DNA of 64,000 bases from the NCBI GenBank assembly GCA_017397725.1, contig JAFQIA010000011.1, positions 29,661-93,660 of the forward strand, read 5' to 3'. This DNA comes from Clostridia bacterium. GTDB lineage: Bacteria > Bacillota > Clostridia > Monoglobales > Monoglobaceae. Shown piece after piece: positions 7,858 to 16,645 of the stretch (position 1 is the stretch's first letter; the number at the start of each line of letters is the position of its first letter). The notes under the pieces were generated by a model that was not told the origin of the DNA, did not search any database, and saw only the letters and a program-made list of their open reading frames with translations. The translations under genes and the position numbers were made by a program.

Positions 7858-9048
7858 TTAAAAGTCATTCAGGTAGTCTGCAACGCATTCTGCCAGAAGA
7901 CTGATGCCATATTCTGCCTCGGCAAGACTGTTCCCGCTGGCACCGGTTTCAATAATCATCGAGGCTTTGCTGGTGTGCCCGTTAAACCGCTCCTTGCGCA
8001 GGTTGATATGCCGCATCAGGGTGGGATATTTTTGGTTGATGGCATTTTGGAAATGGATGGCGGCTTTCAGATTTTCCCGCCAGTTGGGGTGTTCCAAGCC
8101 TTTTTCGTCAGTGCCGACTACAAGCATCAGCTGGGCGGCGTTCTTGCCACGAATTTGGGTCAGGGGTCTTGCTTTGGTGTCGTCGCTGTATACAATGGAA
8201 TCCCGATGCACGTCCAGAATCACCTGAATGGAGGGATAGCGTTTTAAATAATTCTCCATTGCGGTCAGGGAATGGGCGTAAGATCCATTAAAAGAGGGAA
8301 CATCGTGGAGGGTGGTATCGTGGATGGCGTAAATCCCCTTTTGGTTCAAAATGTCACAGAGAACCTTGCCCACCCGCACCACATTTTCTTCAATATTCTG
8401 ACTCCGGTCGCCCGCGGTGATGTCATAAACCTCGCTCCCTTCGGGGGAATAGCTTTCGGTGGCGTGGGTGTGAATCACCAGAACCTTAGGCCCGTCCAAA
8501 GAAAAATCCAGAGAAAGAGGCTGATTGAGCATCCCTTGGATGTCGATGCTGTAAGAGGTTTCATTCCCAATCAGGATGCTGCCGGACTTGCTCTTGTCGG
8601 GACTCAAATCCACCGATTTGATGGGGGCACGGTTCTCCTCGGGAATGGTAACCGGAGCGGTTGGCGTGGGTGTTGCTACTTCCTTGGAGGTGGCTTGCTG
8701 GCTTATTTGAAACAGAGGGGTGGCTTGTACCTGCTTGGTAAACGGAAGTTCGGCAGTAAGAATGCTGTGGGAAACCGACGGGTCAAAACCCAGAAAGCGC
8801 AGGGCAAGCTTTTTCAAGGAATCTGCTGTTTTTTGCAGGGCAGTTTGATATCCACCCTTTGCGGCATCGGCAGCAGGGATGGTTTGGCGAATGATATGCT
8901 CCGACAGGAAATCGGTATCGGTAAAGCGGGATGGATTTGAGAAAAGTCCAGCTATAATCAGGGAAAACACTGCCGTCAGCAGCAAAAATCCCAAAAGGCG
9001 CTTGATGCACTTTTTCCCGTCAATGATGATTGCTTTATAGTGTTTCAT
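7858..9048 (-). CDS. spoIIP: Stage II sporulation protein P (peptidoglycan amidase)
   Basis: Membrane-anchored N-acetylmuramoyl-L-alanine amidase/endopeptidase of the DMP engulfment machine. One N-terminal membrane segment (residues about 18-35, RLLGFLLLTAVFSLIIAGLF) and a linker rich in Pro/Thr around residue 150 precede a zinc amidase domain with VIHTHATESYSP, LDVHRDSI and MIIETGASGN. 396 residues is normal. ATG 9048 follows GGAGGAATT. Typically sigma-E controlled and often paired with gpr; gpr is not adjacent here. Confidence 0.95.
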   Translation of the reverse strand: MKHYKAIIIDGKKCIKRLLGFLLLTAVFSLIIAGLFSNPSRFTDTDFLSEHIIRQTIPAADAAKGGYQTALQKTADSLKKLALRFLGFDPSVSHSILTAELPFTKQVQATPLFQISQQATSKEVATPTPTAPVTIPEENRAPIKSVDLSPDKSKSGSILIGNETSYSIDIQGMLNQPLSLDFSLDGPKVLVIHTHATESYSPEGSEVYDITAGDRSQNIEENVVRVGKVLCDILNQKGIYAIHDTTLHDVPSFNGSYAHSLTAMENYLKRYPSIQVILDVHRDSIVYSDDTKARPLTQIRGKNAAQLMLVVGTDEKGLEHPNWRENLKAAIHFQNAINQKYPTLMRHINLRKERFNGHTSKASMIIETGASGNSLAEAEYGISLLAECVADYLNDF

Positions 9049-9110
9049 AATTCCTCCGGCTTGTCAGGTTGTGATGCTCTATTTTATGCATTTTTTCACC
9101 GGAGTAGAAC

Positions 9111-9135
9111 AAAAAAGAACCCGAGACGGGTTCTT
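9111..9135 (-). terminator. Terminator of the DUF1385-prmC transcript
   Basis: On the minus strand AAGAACCCG-TCT-CGGGTTCTT followed by TTTTTGTTC (stem 9 bp). It overlaps the prmC stop codon. Confidence 0.85.
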
Positions 9136-9973
9136 ATTCGTGAAAACCGAAAACCACACGGGGATGACCGGCTAAATCGTGGAGCAAGGTCACATCTTTA
9201 TATCCGGATTCCTCCATCAAACGGGGGACAGATTCTCCCTGGTCATAGCCAATTTCAAAGGCGAGCAGTCCGCCTGGGGGCAAGGGTGCATTTGCGATGA
9301 TGCTACGGTAAAACATCAGACCGTCCTCGCCGCCGTCAAGAGCAGTCTGGGGTTCAAACAGGTGCACCTCTTTTTGCAGCCCCGCAAGGTCCTTGGTGGG
9401 AATATACGGAGGATTGGAAACGATGATATCGGGAGGAGAAAGATTTGGCATTCCTGTCAAGATATCGTGCTTGATAAAATCGATACGCGCAGAGAGTTCG
9501 TAACGCTCGGCGGTGGTTTGGGCGGTGTCTAATGCCCTTTGGGAAATATCCAATTCGGTCACCGAAAGATTGGGATGGCGATGGGCAAGGGTGATGCCGA
9601 TACAACCGCTCCCGCAACCAATATCCCAAAGGGACAGGGGAGAATTGCCGGAGATTCGTTCCGATACCGCCTCCACCAAAAGCTCGGTTTCCGGGCGGGG
9701 AATCAGGGTGGCGGGATTGACCGCAAACTCTAAATCCATAAAGGGACAGACCCCAAGAATATAACGGACAGGCTCTCCCTTGATACGACGGCTTGCAAGC
9801 TGCAAAACAGCGGCTACATCTTCATCAGCGAGAGTGTGGTTTTGAAGCAACAGCTCGGTTTTGGAAAGGTGCAATGCGTGCATAAGAAGAAGTCCTGAAT
9901 CAGCTTCAGGACTTTCTATCTCGTTGATGAGAAATTCTTCTTTTAGTTGTTTGCGCAATTCCTGCAAGGTCAT
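9134..9973 (-). CDS. prmC: Release factor glutamine methyltransferase PrmC
   Basis: N5-glutamine methyltransferase for the GGQ motif of RF1/RF2. An N-terminal helical domain of about 80 residues precedes the SAM-binding domain: LWDIGCGSGCIGI (SAM glycine loop) and the substrate-binding IVSNPPYIP. 279 residues from ATG 9973, chosen because GAGGTG lies just upstream; GTG 9982 is within the ribosome site. It follows the DUF1385 gene by 12 bp, a common Clostridia pairing. prfA is not adjacent. Confidence 0.96.
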   Translation of the reverse strand: MTLQELRKQLKEEFLINEIESPEADSGLLLMHALHLSKTELLLQNHTLADEDVAAVLQLASRRIKGEPVRYILGVCPFMDLEFAVNPATLIPRPETELLVEAVSERISGNSPLSLWDIGCGSGCIGITLAHRHPNLSVTELDISQRALDTAQTTAERYELSARIDFIKHDILTGMPNLSPPDIIVSNPPYIPTKDLAGLQKEVHLFEPQTALDGGEDGLMFYRSIIANAPLPPGGLLAFEIGYDQGESVPRLMEESGYKDVTLLHDLAGHPRVVFGFHE

Positions 9974-9985
9974 TGGGATCACCTC

Positions 9986-11002
9986 TTACCAACGGTCATC
10001 GTCTTTGTTTTCAGGAAGCACCGCAGTCAATGCGGTGATGGCAACCTCAATCATCGAATCCTCCGGCTCTTTGGTGGTGATTCTCTGGAACCACATACCC
10101 GGTGCACTGATGATGCGGGTGAGCAGATTGTCGTGCCGGCCGGCAAACTTGATGATTTCATAAGAAACACCGGCAACTACCGGAAGCAGCAGCAACCGGA
10201 GCAGCATTCTGGTAATAGGCCACGGGATTGCCACCAAGAAAGGTCCGATCACCGGAATGGCGGCAAAGGTTTCTGCATCCCAAGGAATGATGGAGAATAC
10301 CAGAATACTAATCACCATCACAATCAGCAGAAAACTGGTTCCGCATCTGGGATGGAAACGGGATTGGGTGCGGACATTCTCTACGGTTAGCGGAAGTCCC
10401 GCCTCATAACAGAAGATGGACTTGTGTTCTGCACCGTGGTACATAAACACCCGCTTGATGTCCTTCATTTGAGAAACAAGGGTCAGGTAGCAGATAAAGA
10501 TGACAATCCGCACTGCTCCCTCAATCAAGGTCAAAAGCATATGGCTTTCCACTACGCTCCGCAAAAATCCGGTCAAAAAGGTGGGGAGAAGAATAAAAAG
10601 TCCCACACTAAAAAGCAAAGAAAGAATGACCGAGGCATAAAGAACCACATTCAGCATCTTCTCAGAGCCCAGCTTTTTCTCCAGCCACGCCTCAAAGGGG
10701 GATGGTTCTTGTTCTACCGGATTGCCCTCCTCGTCCAAATCGTAGAACTGGGCGGAGAACATCAAGGACTTGACCCCTACAATCATGGAGTCAAAAAAGT
10801 TCACACAGCCGCGAACAATAGGAAGCTTGACAAACTTTCCTTTGCGGATTTTCCCCAAGGCTTGCTCCTCGGTAATGATTTCGCCGTCCGGCTTGCGGAC
10901 TGCGGTGGCGATTTGATGGGGACCCCGCATCATGACGCCTTCTATGACAGCTTGTCCGCCAATGGAGGTGCGGTGACAAGCGTTGCTTTTTTCATTTGGC
11001 AT
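9986..11002 (-). CDS. DUF1385 (YqhQ-like) multi-pass membrane protein
   Basis: 338 residues. The conserved N-terminal block IGGQAVIEGVMMRGPHQIA is diagnostic of DUF1385. Then come HGAEHKSIFCYE and SRFHPRCGTSFLL, the conserved core, and four or five hydrophobic segments between residues about 105 and 290. The biochemical function of the family is unknown. ATG 11002 follows AGGTG; the 18 upstream in-frame codons were excluded. Upstream of prmC in one operon, as often seen in Clostridia. Confidence 0.92.
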   Translation of the reverse strand: MPNEKSNACHRTSIGGQAVIEGVMMRGPHQIATAVRKPDGEIITEEQALGKIRKGKFVKLPIVRGCVNFFDSMIVGVKSLMFSAQFYDLDEEGNPVEQEPSPFEAWLEKKLGSEKMLNVVLYASVILSLLFSVGLFILLPTFLTGFLRSVVESHMLLTLIEGAVRIVIFICYLTLVSQMKDIKRVFMYHGAEHKSIFCYEAGLPLTVENVRTQSRFHPRCGTSFLLIVMVISILVFSIIPWDAETFAAIPVIGPFLVAIPWPITRMLLRLLLLPVVAGVSYEIIKFAGRHDNLLTRIISAPGMWFQRITTKEPEDSMIEVAITALTAVLPENKDDDRW

Positions 11003-11061
11003 AAAAACACCTGCTTTCTTAAAATTCAGTATAGCATAGACACCCCGATTTTTCAAGGTCT

Positions 11062-11568
11062 TTATAAAAGCCTGCGCATCTGACTTCCTGCGTGTTTATC
11101 AAAAAGATGGATTGCATATCCGGTGAAAAGTCCGGTTAAAACCCCTGCAATTAAGAGAAAGGGAAGATACCAAAGGAGCGATGCCGCCTTGGTAATCAGG
11201 ATTGCAAGGGATAACTGCATCAGGTTGTGGACGATTGCCCCCACCGCGCTGACTGCCCAGATATAGGGAACTTTGAGCGGATAAAGGAGTAATAGCTCAA
11301 CGCCAAGACAAGCAATGCCTCCGAAAAGGCTGTAAAGGAGGGTGGAAGGGTTTCCAATCAAAAAACCACCCAACAAAATTCTTGCCAGAAGGATAAAAAC
11401 TGCCTCTAAAGGGGAGAGATAAAGCAGGGCGAACAGGGTGATCAAGTTGGAAAGCCCCAGCTTGATGCCGGGGATTGGAAGGAGCGGAGGCAGTTGTGCC
11501 TCCAACACAAAGATGCTTAAAGCGGCAGCGGTAAGGACGCCGCAAAGGGTGAGACGTTTGGGGGTCAT
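11062..11568 (-). CDS. Gx transporter / Hpre_diP_synt_I family membrane protein
   Basis: 168 residues, five or six membrane segments, with the family-typical PGIKLGLSN near residue 33 and RILLGGFLIGNPSTLLYS. Related proteins were named heptaprenyl diphosphate synthase component I but look like ECF-type S-component transporters; the substrate is unknown. ATG 11568 follows AGGTG. It lies 14 bp after the NusG-II gene. These two genes often accompany FMN-binding/electron-transfer or polyprenyl synthesis genes in Clostridia; none is next to them here. Confidence 0.87.
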   Translation of the reverse strand: MTPKRLTLCGVLTAAALSIFVLEAQLPPLLPIPGIKLGLSNLITLFALLYLSPLEAVFILLARILLGGFLIGNPSTLLYSLFGGIACLGVELLLLYPLKVPYIWAVSAVGAIVHNLMQLSLAILITKAASLLWYLPFLLIAGVLTGLFTGYAIHLFDKHAGSQMRRLL

Positions 11569-11582
11569 AACACACCTGCTTT

Positions 11583-11948
11583 CTATCGGCTGATGGTATC
11601 GGGATGGGATTTTTTTGGGACTTTTAATTCAATGACAACTTTGTTTGGCAGGCAAACAATGGGATAGATGCCATTCTGGATTTTCCCTTGCTTGACACAA
11701 AGCTTGTCGGGGCAGTTTGCCGACTGCATTGTAACCCCGTCCGGTTCGATAAGGATGATATTTTCCTTCCCGTCCTTGTTTAGGCGGATTTCTTGGTGTT
11801 CCTTTAAGTCGATGGTTCGAACCAAGGTGCCGTCCTGATAAATTTCGGCAACCATACCGGCGGATTTGAATGAAAAAAGAAAGAACAAAGCAAGGATGCC
11901 GGCAAGGAGAATCCCGCCAAGAAGAATGAGCCAATGTCTTGCTTTCAT
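11583..11948 (-). CDS. NusG domain II-containing membrane-anchored protein
   Basis: 121 residues with one N-terminal membrane helix (WLILLGGILLAGILALFFLF) and a small extracytoplasmic beta domain matching the NusG_II family (AEIYQDGTLVRTIDL, ENIILIEPDGV, SANCPDKLCVKQG). The two cysteines CPDKLC are conserved in these proteins. ATG 11948 was chosen with GGTGA upstream. First gene of a two-gene unit with the Gx transporter. Function unknown. Confidence 0.88.
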   Translation of the reverse strand: MKARHWLILLGGILLAGILALFFLFSFKSAGMVAEIYQDGTLVRTIDLKEHQEIRLNKDGKENIILIEPDGVTMQSANCPDKLCVKQGKIQNGIYPIVCLPNKVVIELKVPKKSHPDTISR

Positions 11949-12074
11949 TACGTCACCGCCTTTCGCAAAATTGTAAAAATGAACAAAAATTTTTACGGTT
12001 TTCTGCCCGAAAATGCTCATCTTACTGAATCATAACGATTTTTCGGTTTTTTGTCAAGTTTTTGGCAGAAACGC

Positions 12075-12103
12075 TTGTTTTTTTTCTTTCGTTTGTGTAT
12101 AAT
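12075..12103 (+). promoter_or_regulatory. Sigma-A-type promoter for the pncB-prs-miaB run
   Basis: TTGTTT, 17 bp spacer, TATAAT, 48 bp before the pncB ATG in an otherwise T-rich intergenic region. Confidence 0.75.
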
Positions 12104-12151
12104 GAACTTGTCAACAAATCATTCTGAGAATGAAAAGAGGGACTTGTCTGT

Positions 12152-13585
12152 ATGAACTATACAATGCTTACGGATTTTTATGAAATAACCATGGCAAACG
12201 GGTACCTGAAAGAGGGTATGCGGGACAAGATTGCCTATTTTGATATGTACTTTCGTCAGGCACCTGACGGAGCGGGTGTTGCCGTGATGGCAGGTGTGGA
12301 ACAACTGATTGATTATTTGAAAAACCTGAAGTTTACAGAGGAAGATATTGCCTTTCTTCGGGAAAAACAGCTTTTCGATGAAGATTTTTTGGATTATCTC
12401 AGAGATTTCAAGTTCACCTGTGATGTCTGGGCAATCCCTGAAGGGACGCCTATTTTCCCCAATGAGCCGCTTGTGACGGTCAGAGGACCGCTGATTCAAG
12501 CACAGTTTGTGGAAACTATGATTCTCCTTACCGTGAATCATCAAAGCCTGATTGCCACCAAGAGCAATCGTATCGTCCGCGCGGCGGGGGAAATTCCGGT
12601 GATGGAATTTGGTTCCCGCAGAGCGCAAGGCTATGACGGTGCCATCTATGGCGCAAGGGCGGCATACATCGGCGGCGTGGTGGGCACTGCGTGTACCATC
12701 TCTGATTTGATGTTTTCCGTTCCGGCGCTTGGAACCATGGCGCACAGCTGGGTGCAGGCATTTGACAGTGAATATGAGGCATTTAAGGCTTATGCCGAGG
12801 CGTATCCTACCAACTGTACCTTGTTGATTGACACTTACAATGTATTAAAGAGCGGTCTGCCCAATGCCATTAGGGTTTTTGATGAGGTGTTAAAGCCTTT
12901 GGGTATCACCAACTGCGGCATCCGGATTGATAGCGGCGACATCACCTATCTTACAAAAAAGTGTCGCAAGATTCTGGATGAGGCAGGCTGGGAAACTGCC
13001 AAGATTGTGGTTTCCAATTCTCTGGATGAATATATCATTCGGGATATTCTGCAGCAGGGTGCAAAGATTGATTCCTTTGGCGTGGGTGAGCGCTTGATTA
13101 CCTCCAAATCCGAGCCGGTATTTGGTGGAGTATACAAGCTGGTTGCGGTTGAAGATGAGGGCGTGATTCTGCCCAAAATCAAAATCAGCGAGAATGTCAT
13201 CAAGATTACTACTCCTTATTTCAAAAAGGTGTACCGCCGGTATTCCAAGGAAACAGGTATGGCGATTGCCGATGTGCTTACCACCTTTGATGAAACCATT
13301 GACGCGGACAAGCCCTATGAAATTTTTGACCCGCAGCATACCTGGAAACGGAAAACCATTACCAATTTTGAGGCAAAGGAATTGCAGGTGCCGATTTTCA
13401 AGAATGGGGAATGTGTGTATCAATCACCCTCTCTCAAAGAGATTCGGGAATATTGCAAAGAGAGCCTCAGCACCATCTGGGATGAGGTCAAGCGTTTTGA
13501 AAATCCTCACACATATTATGTGGATTTATCTCCCAAGCTTTGGGATATTCGCTATCGACTGCTCTCGGAGCATCATGAAGCATAA
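12152..13585 (+). CDS. pncB: Nicotinate phosphoribosyltransferase
   Basis: Makes nicotinate mononucleotide from nicotinate and PRPP in the NAD salvage pathway. It begins with the family signature MLTDFYEITMANGY. Also seen: EFGSRRAQGYDGAI, LGTMAHSWVQAF (histidine equivalent to the one phosphorylated in PncB) and RIDSGDITYL for phosphate binding. 477 residues is typical of the long Gram-positive form. A short C-rich stem follows, then prs 45 bp downstream. The next gene makes PRPP, its substrate, so the pairing is functionally coherent. Confidence 0.97.
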   Translation: MNYTMLTDFYEITMANGYLKEGMRDKIAYFDMYFRQAPDGAGVAVMAGVEQLIDYLKNLKFTEEDIAFLREKQLFDEDFLDYLRDFKFTCDVWAIPEGTPIFPNEPLVTVRGPLIQAQFVETMILLTVNHQSLIATKSNRIVRAAGEIPVMEFGSRRAQGYDGAIYGARAAYIGGVVGTACTISDLMFSVPALGTMAHSWVQAFDSEYEAFKAYAEAYPTNCTLLIDTYNVLKSGLPNAIRVFDEVLKPLGITNCGIRIDSGDITYLTKKCRKILDEAGWETAKIVVSNSLDEYIIRDILQQGAKIDSFGVGERLITSKSEPVFGGVYKLVAVEDEGVILPKIKISENVIKITTPYFKKVYRRYSKETGMAIADVLTTFDETIDADKPYEIFDPQHTWKRKTITNFEAKELQVPIFKNGECVYQSPSLKEIREYCKESLSTIWDEVKRFENPHTYYVDLSPKLWDIRYRLLSEHHEA

Positions 13586-13630
13586 ATAACCGCCCTTGGC
13601 GGATGAAATAAAGAAAGGATTGATGGAAGT

Positions 13631-14764
13631 ATGGATAGCACAATTGAGTCTTATAACTTAGGACGGCTTGGAGTTATCGGCATGAAGGGATGCGAGGAGA
13701 TGACGCAGAAAATCAACGCGCATCTTCACAAGTTTAATGAGGGTAAGGATGATGAGATTGAATCCTTTATCCTCCCTAGCAATTGCCCCCGTTTCGGTAC
13801 CGGTGAGGCAAAGGCAATGATCATGCACTCCATTCGTACCCACGATATTTATATCGTGATGGATGCGTTCAATTACAGTGTTACTTATAATATGTATGGG
13901 AAAGACCACCCTATGAGTCCGGATGACCATTATCAGGATTTGAAGCGTATCATTTCGGCAATGGGCGGCAAGGCAAAGCGGATTACCGTGATTATGCCCA
14001 TGCTTTATGAGGGCCGTCAGCACAAGCGGATTGCAAGAGAGTCTTTGGACTGTGCCATGATGCTGCAAGAGCTTAGCAATATGGGGGTAGATAATATTAT
14101 CACCTTTGATGCACATGACCCCAGAGTACAAAATGCGATTCCTCTTGGTGGATTTGAAAATGTGCAGCCTACTTATCAGATGATTAAAGCGTGTATGAAA
14201 TATGACCCGTCTATTATGCTCAATCCGGACAATACCATGATTATTTCTCCGGACGAGGGTGCGGTTGGACGTTGTATGTATTATTCCTCCGTGCTTGGCA
14301 CCAATCTGGGTATGTTTTACAAGCGTAGAGATTATTCCATCGTTATTGACGGCAAAAACCCCATCGTTGCACACGAGTATCTGGGCAATGATTTGGAGGG
14401 CAAGGATGTAATCGTGGTAGACGATATGATTGCCTCCGGCGATTCTATGATTGATGTTGCCAAGGAACTGAAAAAACGGAAAGCACGCCGGGTACTGGTA
14501 TTTGCGACCTTTGGCCTTTTCACCGAAGGTGTCAAGAAATTTGACAAGGCGTATGAAGACGGCATCATTGATGCAATCTTTACCACCAATCTGATTTACC
14601 GTCAGCCGGAATTGTTGGCATCTCCTTGGTATCACGAGGTAGATATGTCCAAGTATATTGCGCTGATTATTCAGACTTTGAATAAAGAAAAATCCATCAG
14701 CGAGCTGCTGACCCCCATCTCTCGAATTGAGAAGATTATAGAAAAATATCGGAACATGCAATAA
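13631..14764 (+). CDS. prs: Ribose-phosphate pyrophosphokinase (PRPP synthetase), long form
   Basis: Converts ribose 5-phosphate and ATP to PRPP. PRPP loop VIVVDDMIASGDSM, catalytic region PMLYEGRQHKR and ITFDAHDP with the metal-binding histidine are seen. At 377 residues it is about 60 longer than classical Prs. The N-terminal sequence and insertions (for example YNMYGKDHPMSPDDHYQD) match the divergent Clostridia/Bacteroidia type. It may be one of two PRPP synthetases in the genome. The stop TAA overlaps the miaB ATG by one base. Confidence 0.92.
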   Translation: MDSTIESYNLGRLGVIGMKGCEEMTQKINAHLHKFNEGKDDEIESFILPSNCPRFGTGEAKAMIMHSIRTHDIYIVMDAFNYSVTYNMYGKDHPMSPDDHYQDLKRIISAMGGKAKRITVIMPMLYEGRQHKRIARESLDCAMMLQELSNMGVDNIITFDAHDPRVQNAIPLGGFENVQPTYQMIKACMKYDPSIMLNPDNTMIISPDEGAVGRCMYYSSVLGTNLGMFYKRRDYSIVIDGKNPIVAHEYLGNDLEGKDVIVVDDMIASGDSMIDVAKELKKRKARRVLVFATFGLFTEGVKKFDKAYEDGIIDAIFTTNLIYRQPELLASPWYHEVDMSKYIALIIQTLNKEKSISELLTPISRIEKIIEKYRNMQ

Positions 14765-16173
14765 TGGAAAGCAAAAGAATCAGTGCCGCAGAAATGGCGG
14801 TGCAAAAAGAGTATATACAAAAGATTGCAGAAAAGATGCCAAAAAGCAGACCCCTTGCCTTTGTAGAAACCTATGGCTGCCAGCAGAATGTCAGCGATTC
14901 GGAAAAAATCAAGGGGATGCTTTCTCAAATGGGATATGGGTTCTGTGAAAGAACCGAGGATGCGGACTTGGTGCTCTATAACACCTGTGCCGTGCGGGAA
15001 AATGCGGAACTTCGGGTATTTGGAAACATCGGTGCACTCAAGCATCAAAAACGCCGGAAACCGGAGCTTAAGATTATCCTTTGCGGATGTATGATGCAGC
15101 AGGAGCATATTGCAAAGGCAATCCGTCAAAAATATCCCCATGTGGATTTGGTGTTTGGCACCCACGCGCTTTATCGGTTTCCTGAGCTGCTATATCAGGT
15201 AATGGAAGAAGATGCCCGCATCTTTGATGTAAAGAATGAGGATGGCTCCATCTTTGAGGAAATCGACTATCATCGTGACCCCAAGCCACTGGCAAAAATC
15301 CCGATTATGTATGGCTGTAATAACTTTTGCACCTACTGTATCGTCCCCTATGTGCGGGGCAGAGAACGCAGTCGGGATGCAGAGGATATTCTGCGGGAGG
15401 TTCAGGAGGTTGCGGACCTTGGCTATCGTGAGGTTATGCTTTTGGGGCAGAATGTCAATTCCTACGGCAATGACCGGAAGGACGGGATGGACTTTGCCAC
15501 CCTGCTCCAAAAGGTTTGCAAGGTGGATGGTATTGAGCGGGTACGTTTTATGACCTCTCACCCGAAAGATTTGTCCGATGCCTTGATTGATGTGATGGCA
15601 GAGGAGGAGAAAATCTGCAAGCAGTTGCATCTTCCGGTGCAATCCGGCTCCAACCGGATTCTGGGTTTGATGAACCGCAAATACACCAAAGAAGATTACC
15701 TTCATCTGGTTTCCAAGGTCAAAGCAAAGATGCCGGAGATTGTACTGACCACCGACATCATTGTGGGATTCCCCGGTGAAACCGATGCGGATTTTGAGGA
15801 AACCCTGCAAATCTTAAAGGAAGTGGAGTATGACACCATTTTTTCCTTTATCTATTCCAAACGGGTGGGAACCCCTGCGGCAGAAATGCCGGATGTGATG
15901 GATGAGGAGCAAAAGCATCGGAACTTTGACCGGATGCTCAGCGTGCAGAATGAAATTTCCAAACGGAAAAATGATGCCTATGTAGGGACGGTGCAGACGG
16001 TTCTGGCAGAGGGCGTCAGCAAAAACAATCCGGACACATTAACCGGACGAACCGAGGGTGGCAAGGTGGTCAACTTTGCGGCGCCCGATTCCCTGATTGG
16101 GGAGTTTGTAAAAGTAAAAATCACCAAGAGTCAGACGTGGTCCCTCTTTGGTGAATGGATCAAAGAAAGGTAG
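14764..16173 (+). CDS. miaB: tRNA-2-methylthio-N6-dimethylallyladenosine synthase MiaB
   Basis: Radical-SAM methylthiotransferase acting on i6A37 of tRNA. Three N-terminal cysteines for the auxiliary cluster (YGCQQN, NTCAVRE, LCGCMM), the SAM cluster motif CNNFCTYC, and a C-terminal TRAM domain ending FGEWIKER. 469 residues. The substrate i6A is made by MiaA, encoded six kb downstream in the same gene run. Confidence 0.97.
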   Translation: MESKRISAAEMAVQKEYIQKIAEKMPKSRPLAFVETYGCQQNVSDSEKIKGMLSQMGYGFCERTEDADLVLYNTCAVRENAELRVFGNIGALKHQKRRKPELKIILCGCMMQQEHIAKAIRQKYPHVDLVFGTHALYRFPELLYQVMEEDARIFDVKNEDGSIFEEIDYHRDPKPLAKIPIMYGCNNFCTYCIVPYVRGRERSRDAEDILREVQEVADLGYREVMLLGQNVNSYGNDRKDGMDFATLLQKVCKVDGIERVRFMTSHPKDLSDALIDVMAEEEKICKQLHLPVQSGSNRILGLMNRKYTKEDYLHLVSKVKAKMPEIVLTTDIIVGFPGETDADFEETLQILKEVEYDTIFSFIYSKRVGTPAAEMPDVMDEEQKHRNFDRMLSVQNEISKRKNDAYVGTVQTVLAEGVSKNNPDTLTGRTEGGKVVNFAAPDSLIGEFVKVKITKSQTWSLFGEWIKER

Positions 16174-16179
16174 ATTCCA

Positions 16180-16569
16180 ATGAATAGTGAAAAAATTTTT
16201 GAAAAAGCAAAAGAACTGGGCGATTTGATTGCCCACAGCGAGGTAAAGGCACGGGCGGATGAAGCCAATCGTGCACTGACTGCGGATGCAGATGCCGTTG
16301 ATTTGATTAGCGGCTACAATGAAAAAAGACAGGAAAAATTAGAGGCGTTTGCTGACAAGCAGCCCACCGCAGAAGAAGCGCAGGAGCTCAATGAGTTCTT
16401 GCAGAATGAGTTTAACAAGATTGCAGAAAATGCAACCATCCGTGAGTATATTGAAGCGAACCGCGCTTTTGAGAGTGTACTCAATCAAATGGATCAGATT
16501 ATCAAAAACGCCATTTCCGGCGGACACAGCTGCGGCGGTTCTTGCAGCGAATGCGGTGGTTGTCACTAA
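16180..16569 (+). CDS. ylbF: YlbF/YmcA family protein with cysteine-rich tail
   Basis: 129 residues, mostly helical, with the YlbF_YmcA family body (AHSEVKARADEANRAL, QELNEFLQNEFNKIAE, YIEANRAFESVLNQMDQII). In B. subtilis YlbF, YmcA and YaaT form the Y-complex, which affects RNase Y-dependent RNA processing and binds iron-sulfur clusters. Here the C-terminus is HSCGGSCSECGGCH: four Cys and two His, consistent with metal or cluster binding. It sits between miaB and mutS, the usual Clostridia position. Confidence 0.9.
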   Translation: MNSEKIFEKAKELGDLIAHSEVKARADEANRALTADADAVDLISGYNEKRQEKLEAFADKQPTAEEAQELNEFLQNEFNKIAENATIREYIEANRAFESVLNQMDQIIKNAISGGHSCGGSCSECGGCH

Positions 16570-16584
16570 GAAAAAACAGAACTG

Positions 16585-16615
16585 AAACCGTTGGCTTTTT
16601 TGAGCCTGCGGTTTT
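16585..16615 (+). terminator. Terminator or attenuator hairpin between ylbF and mutS
   Basis: AAACCG-TT-GGCT ... AGCC-TG-CGGTTTT forms an interrupted stem with a T-rich loop and a short T tail. It could reduce read-through into mutS, which starts 31 bp later. Confidence 0.45.
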
Positions 16616-16645
16616 CTTCCTACATAGAGAAACGGAGGAGCCGGT

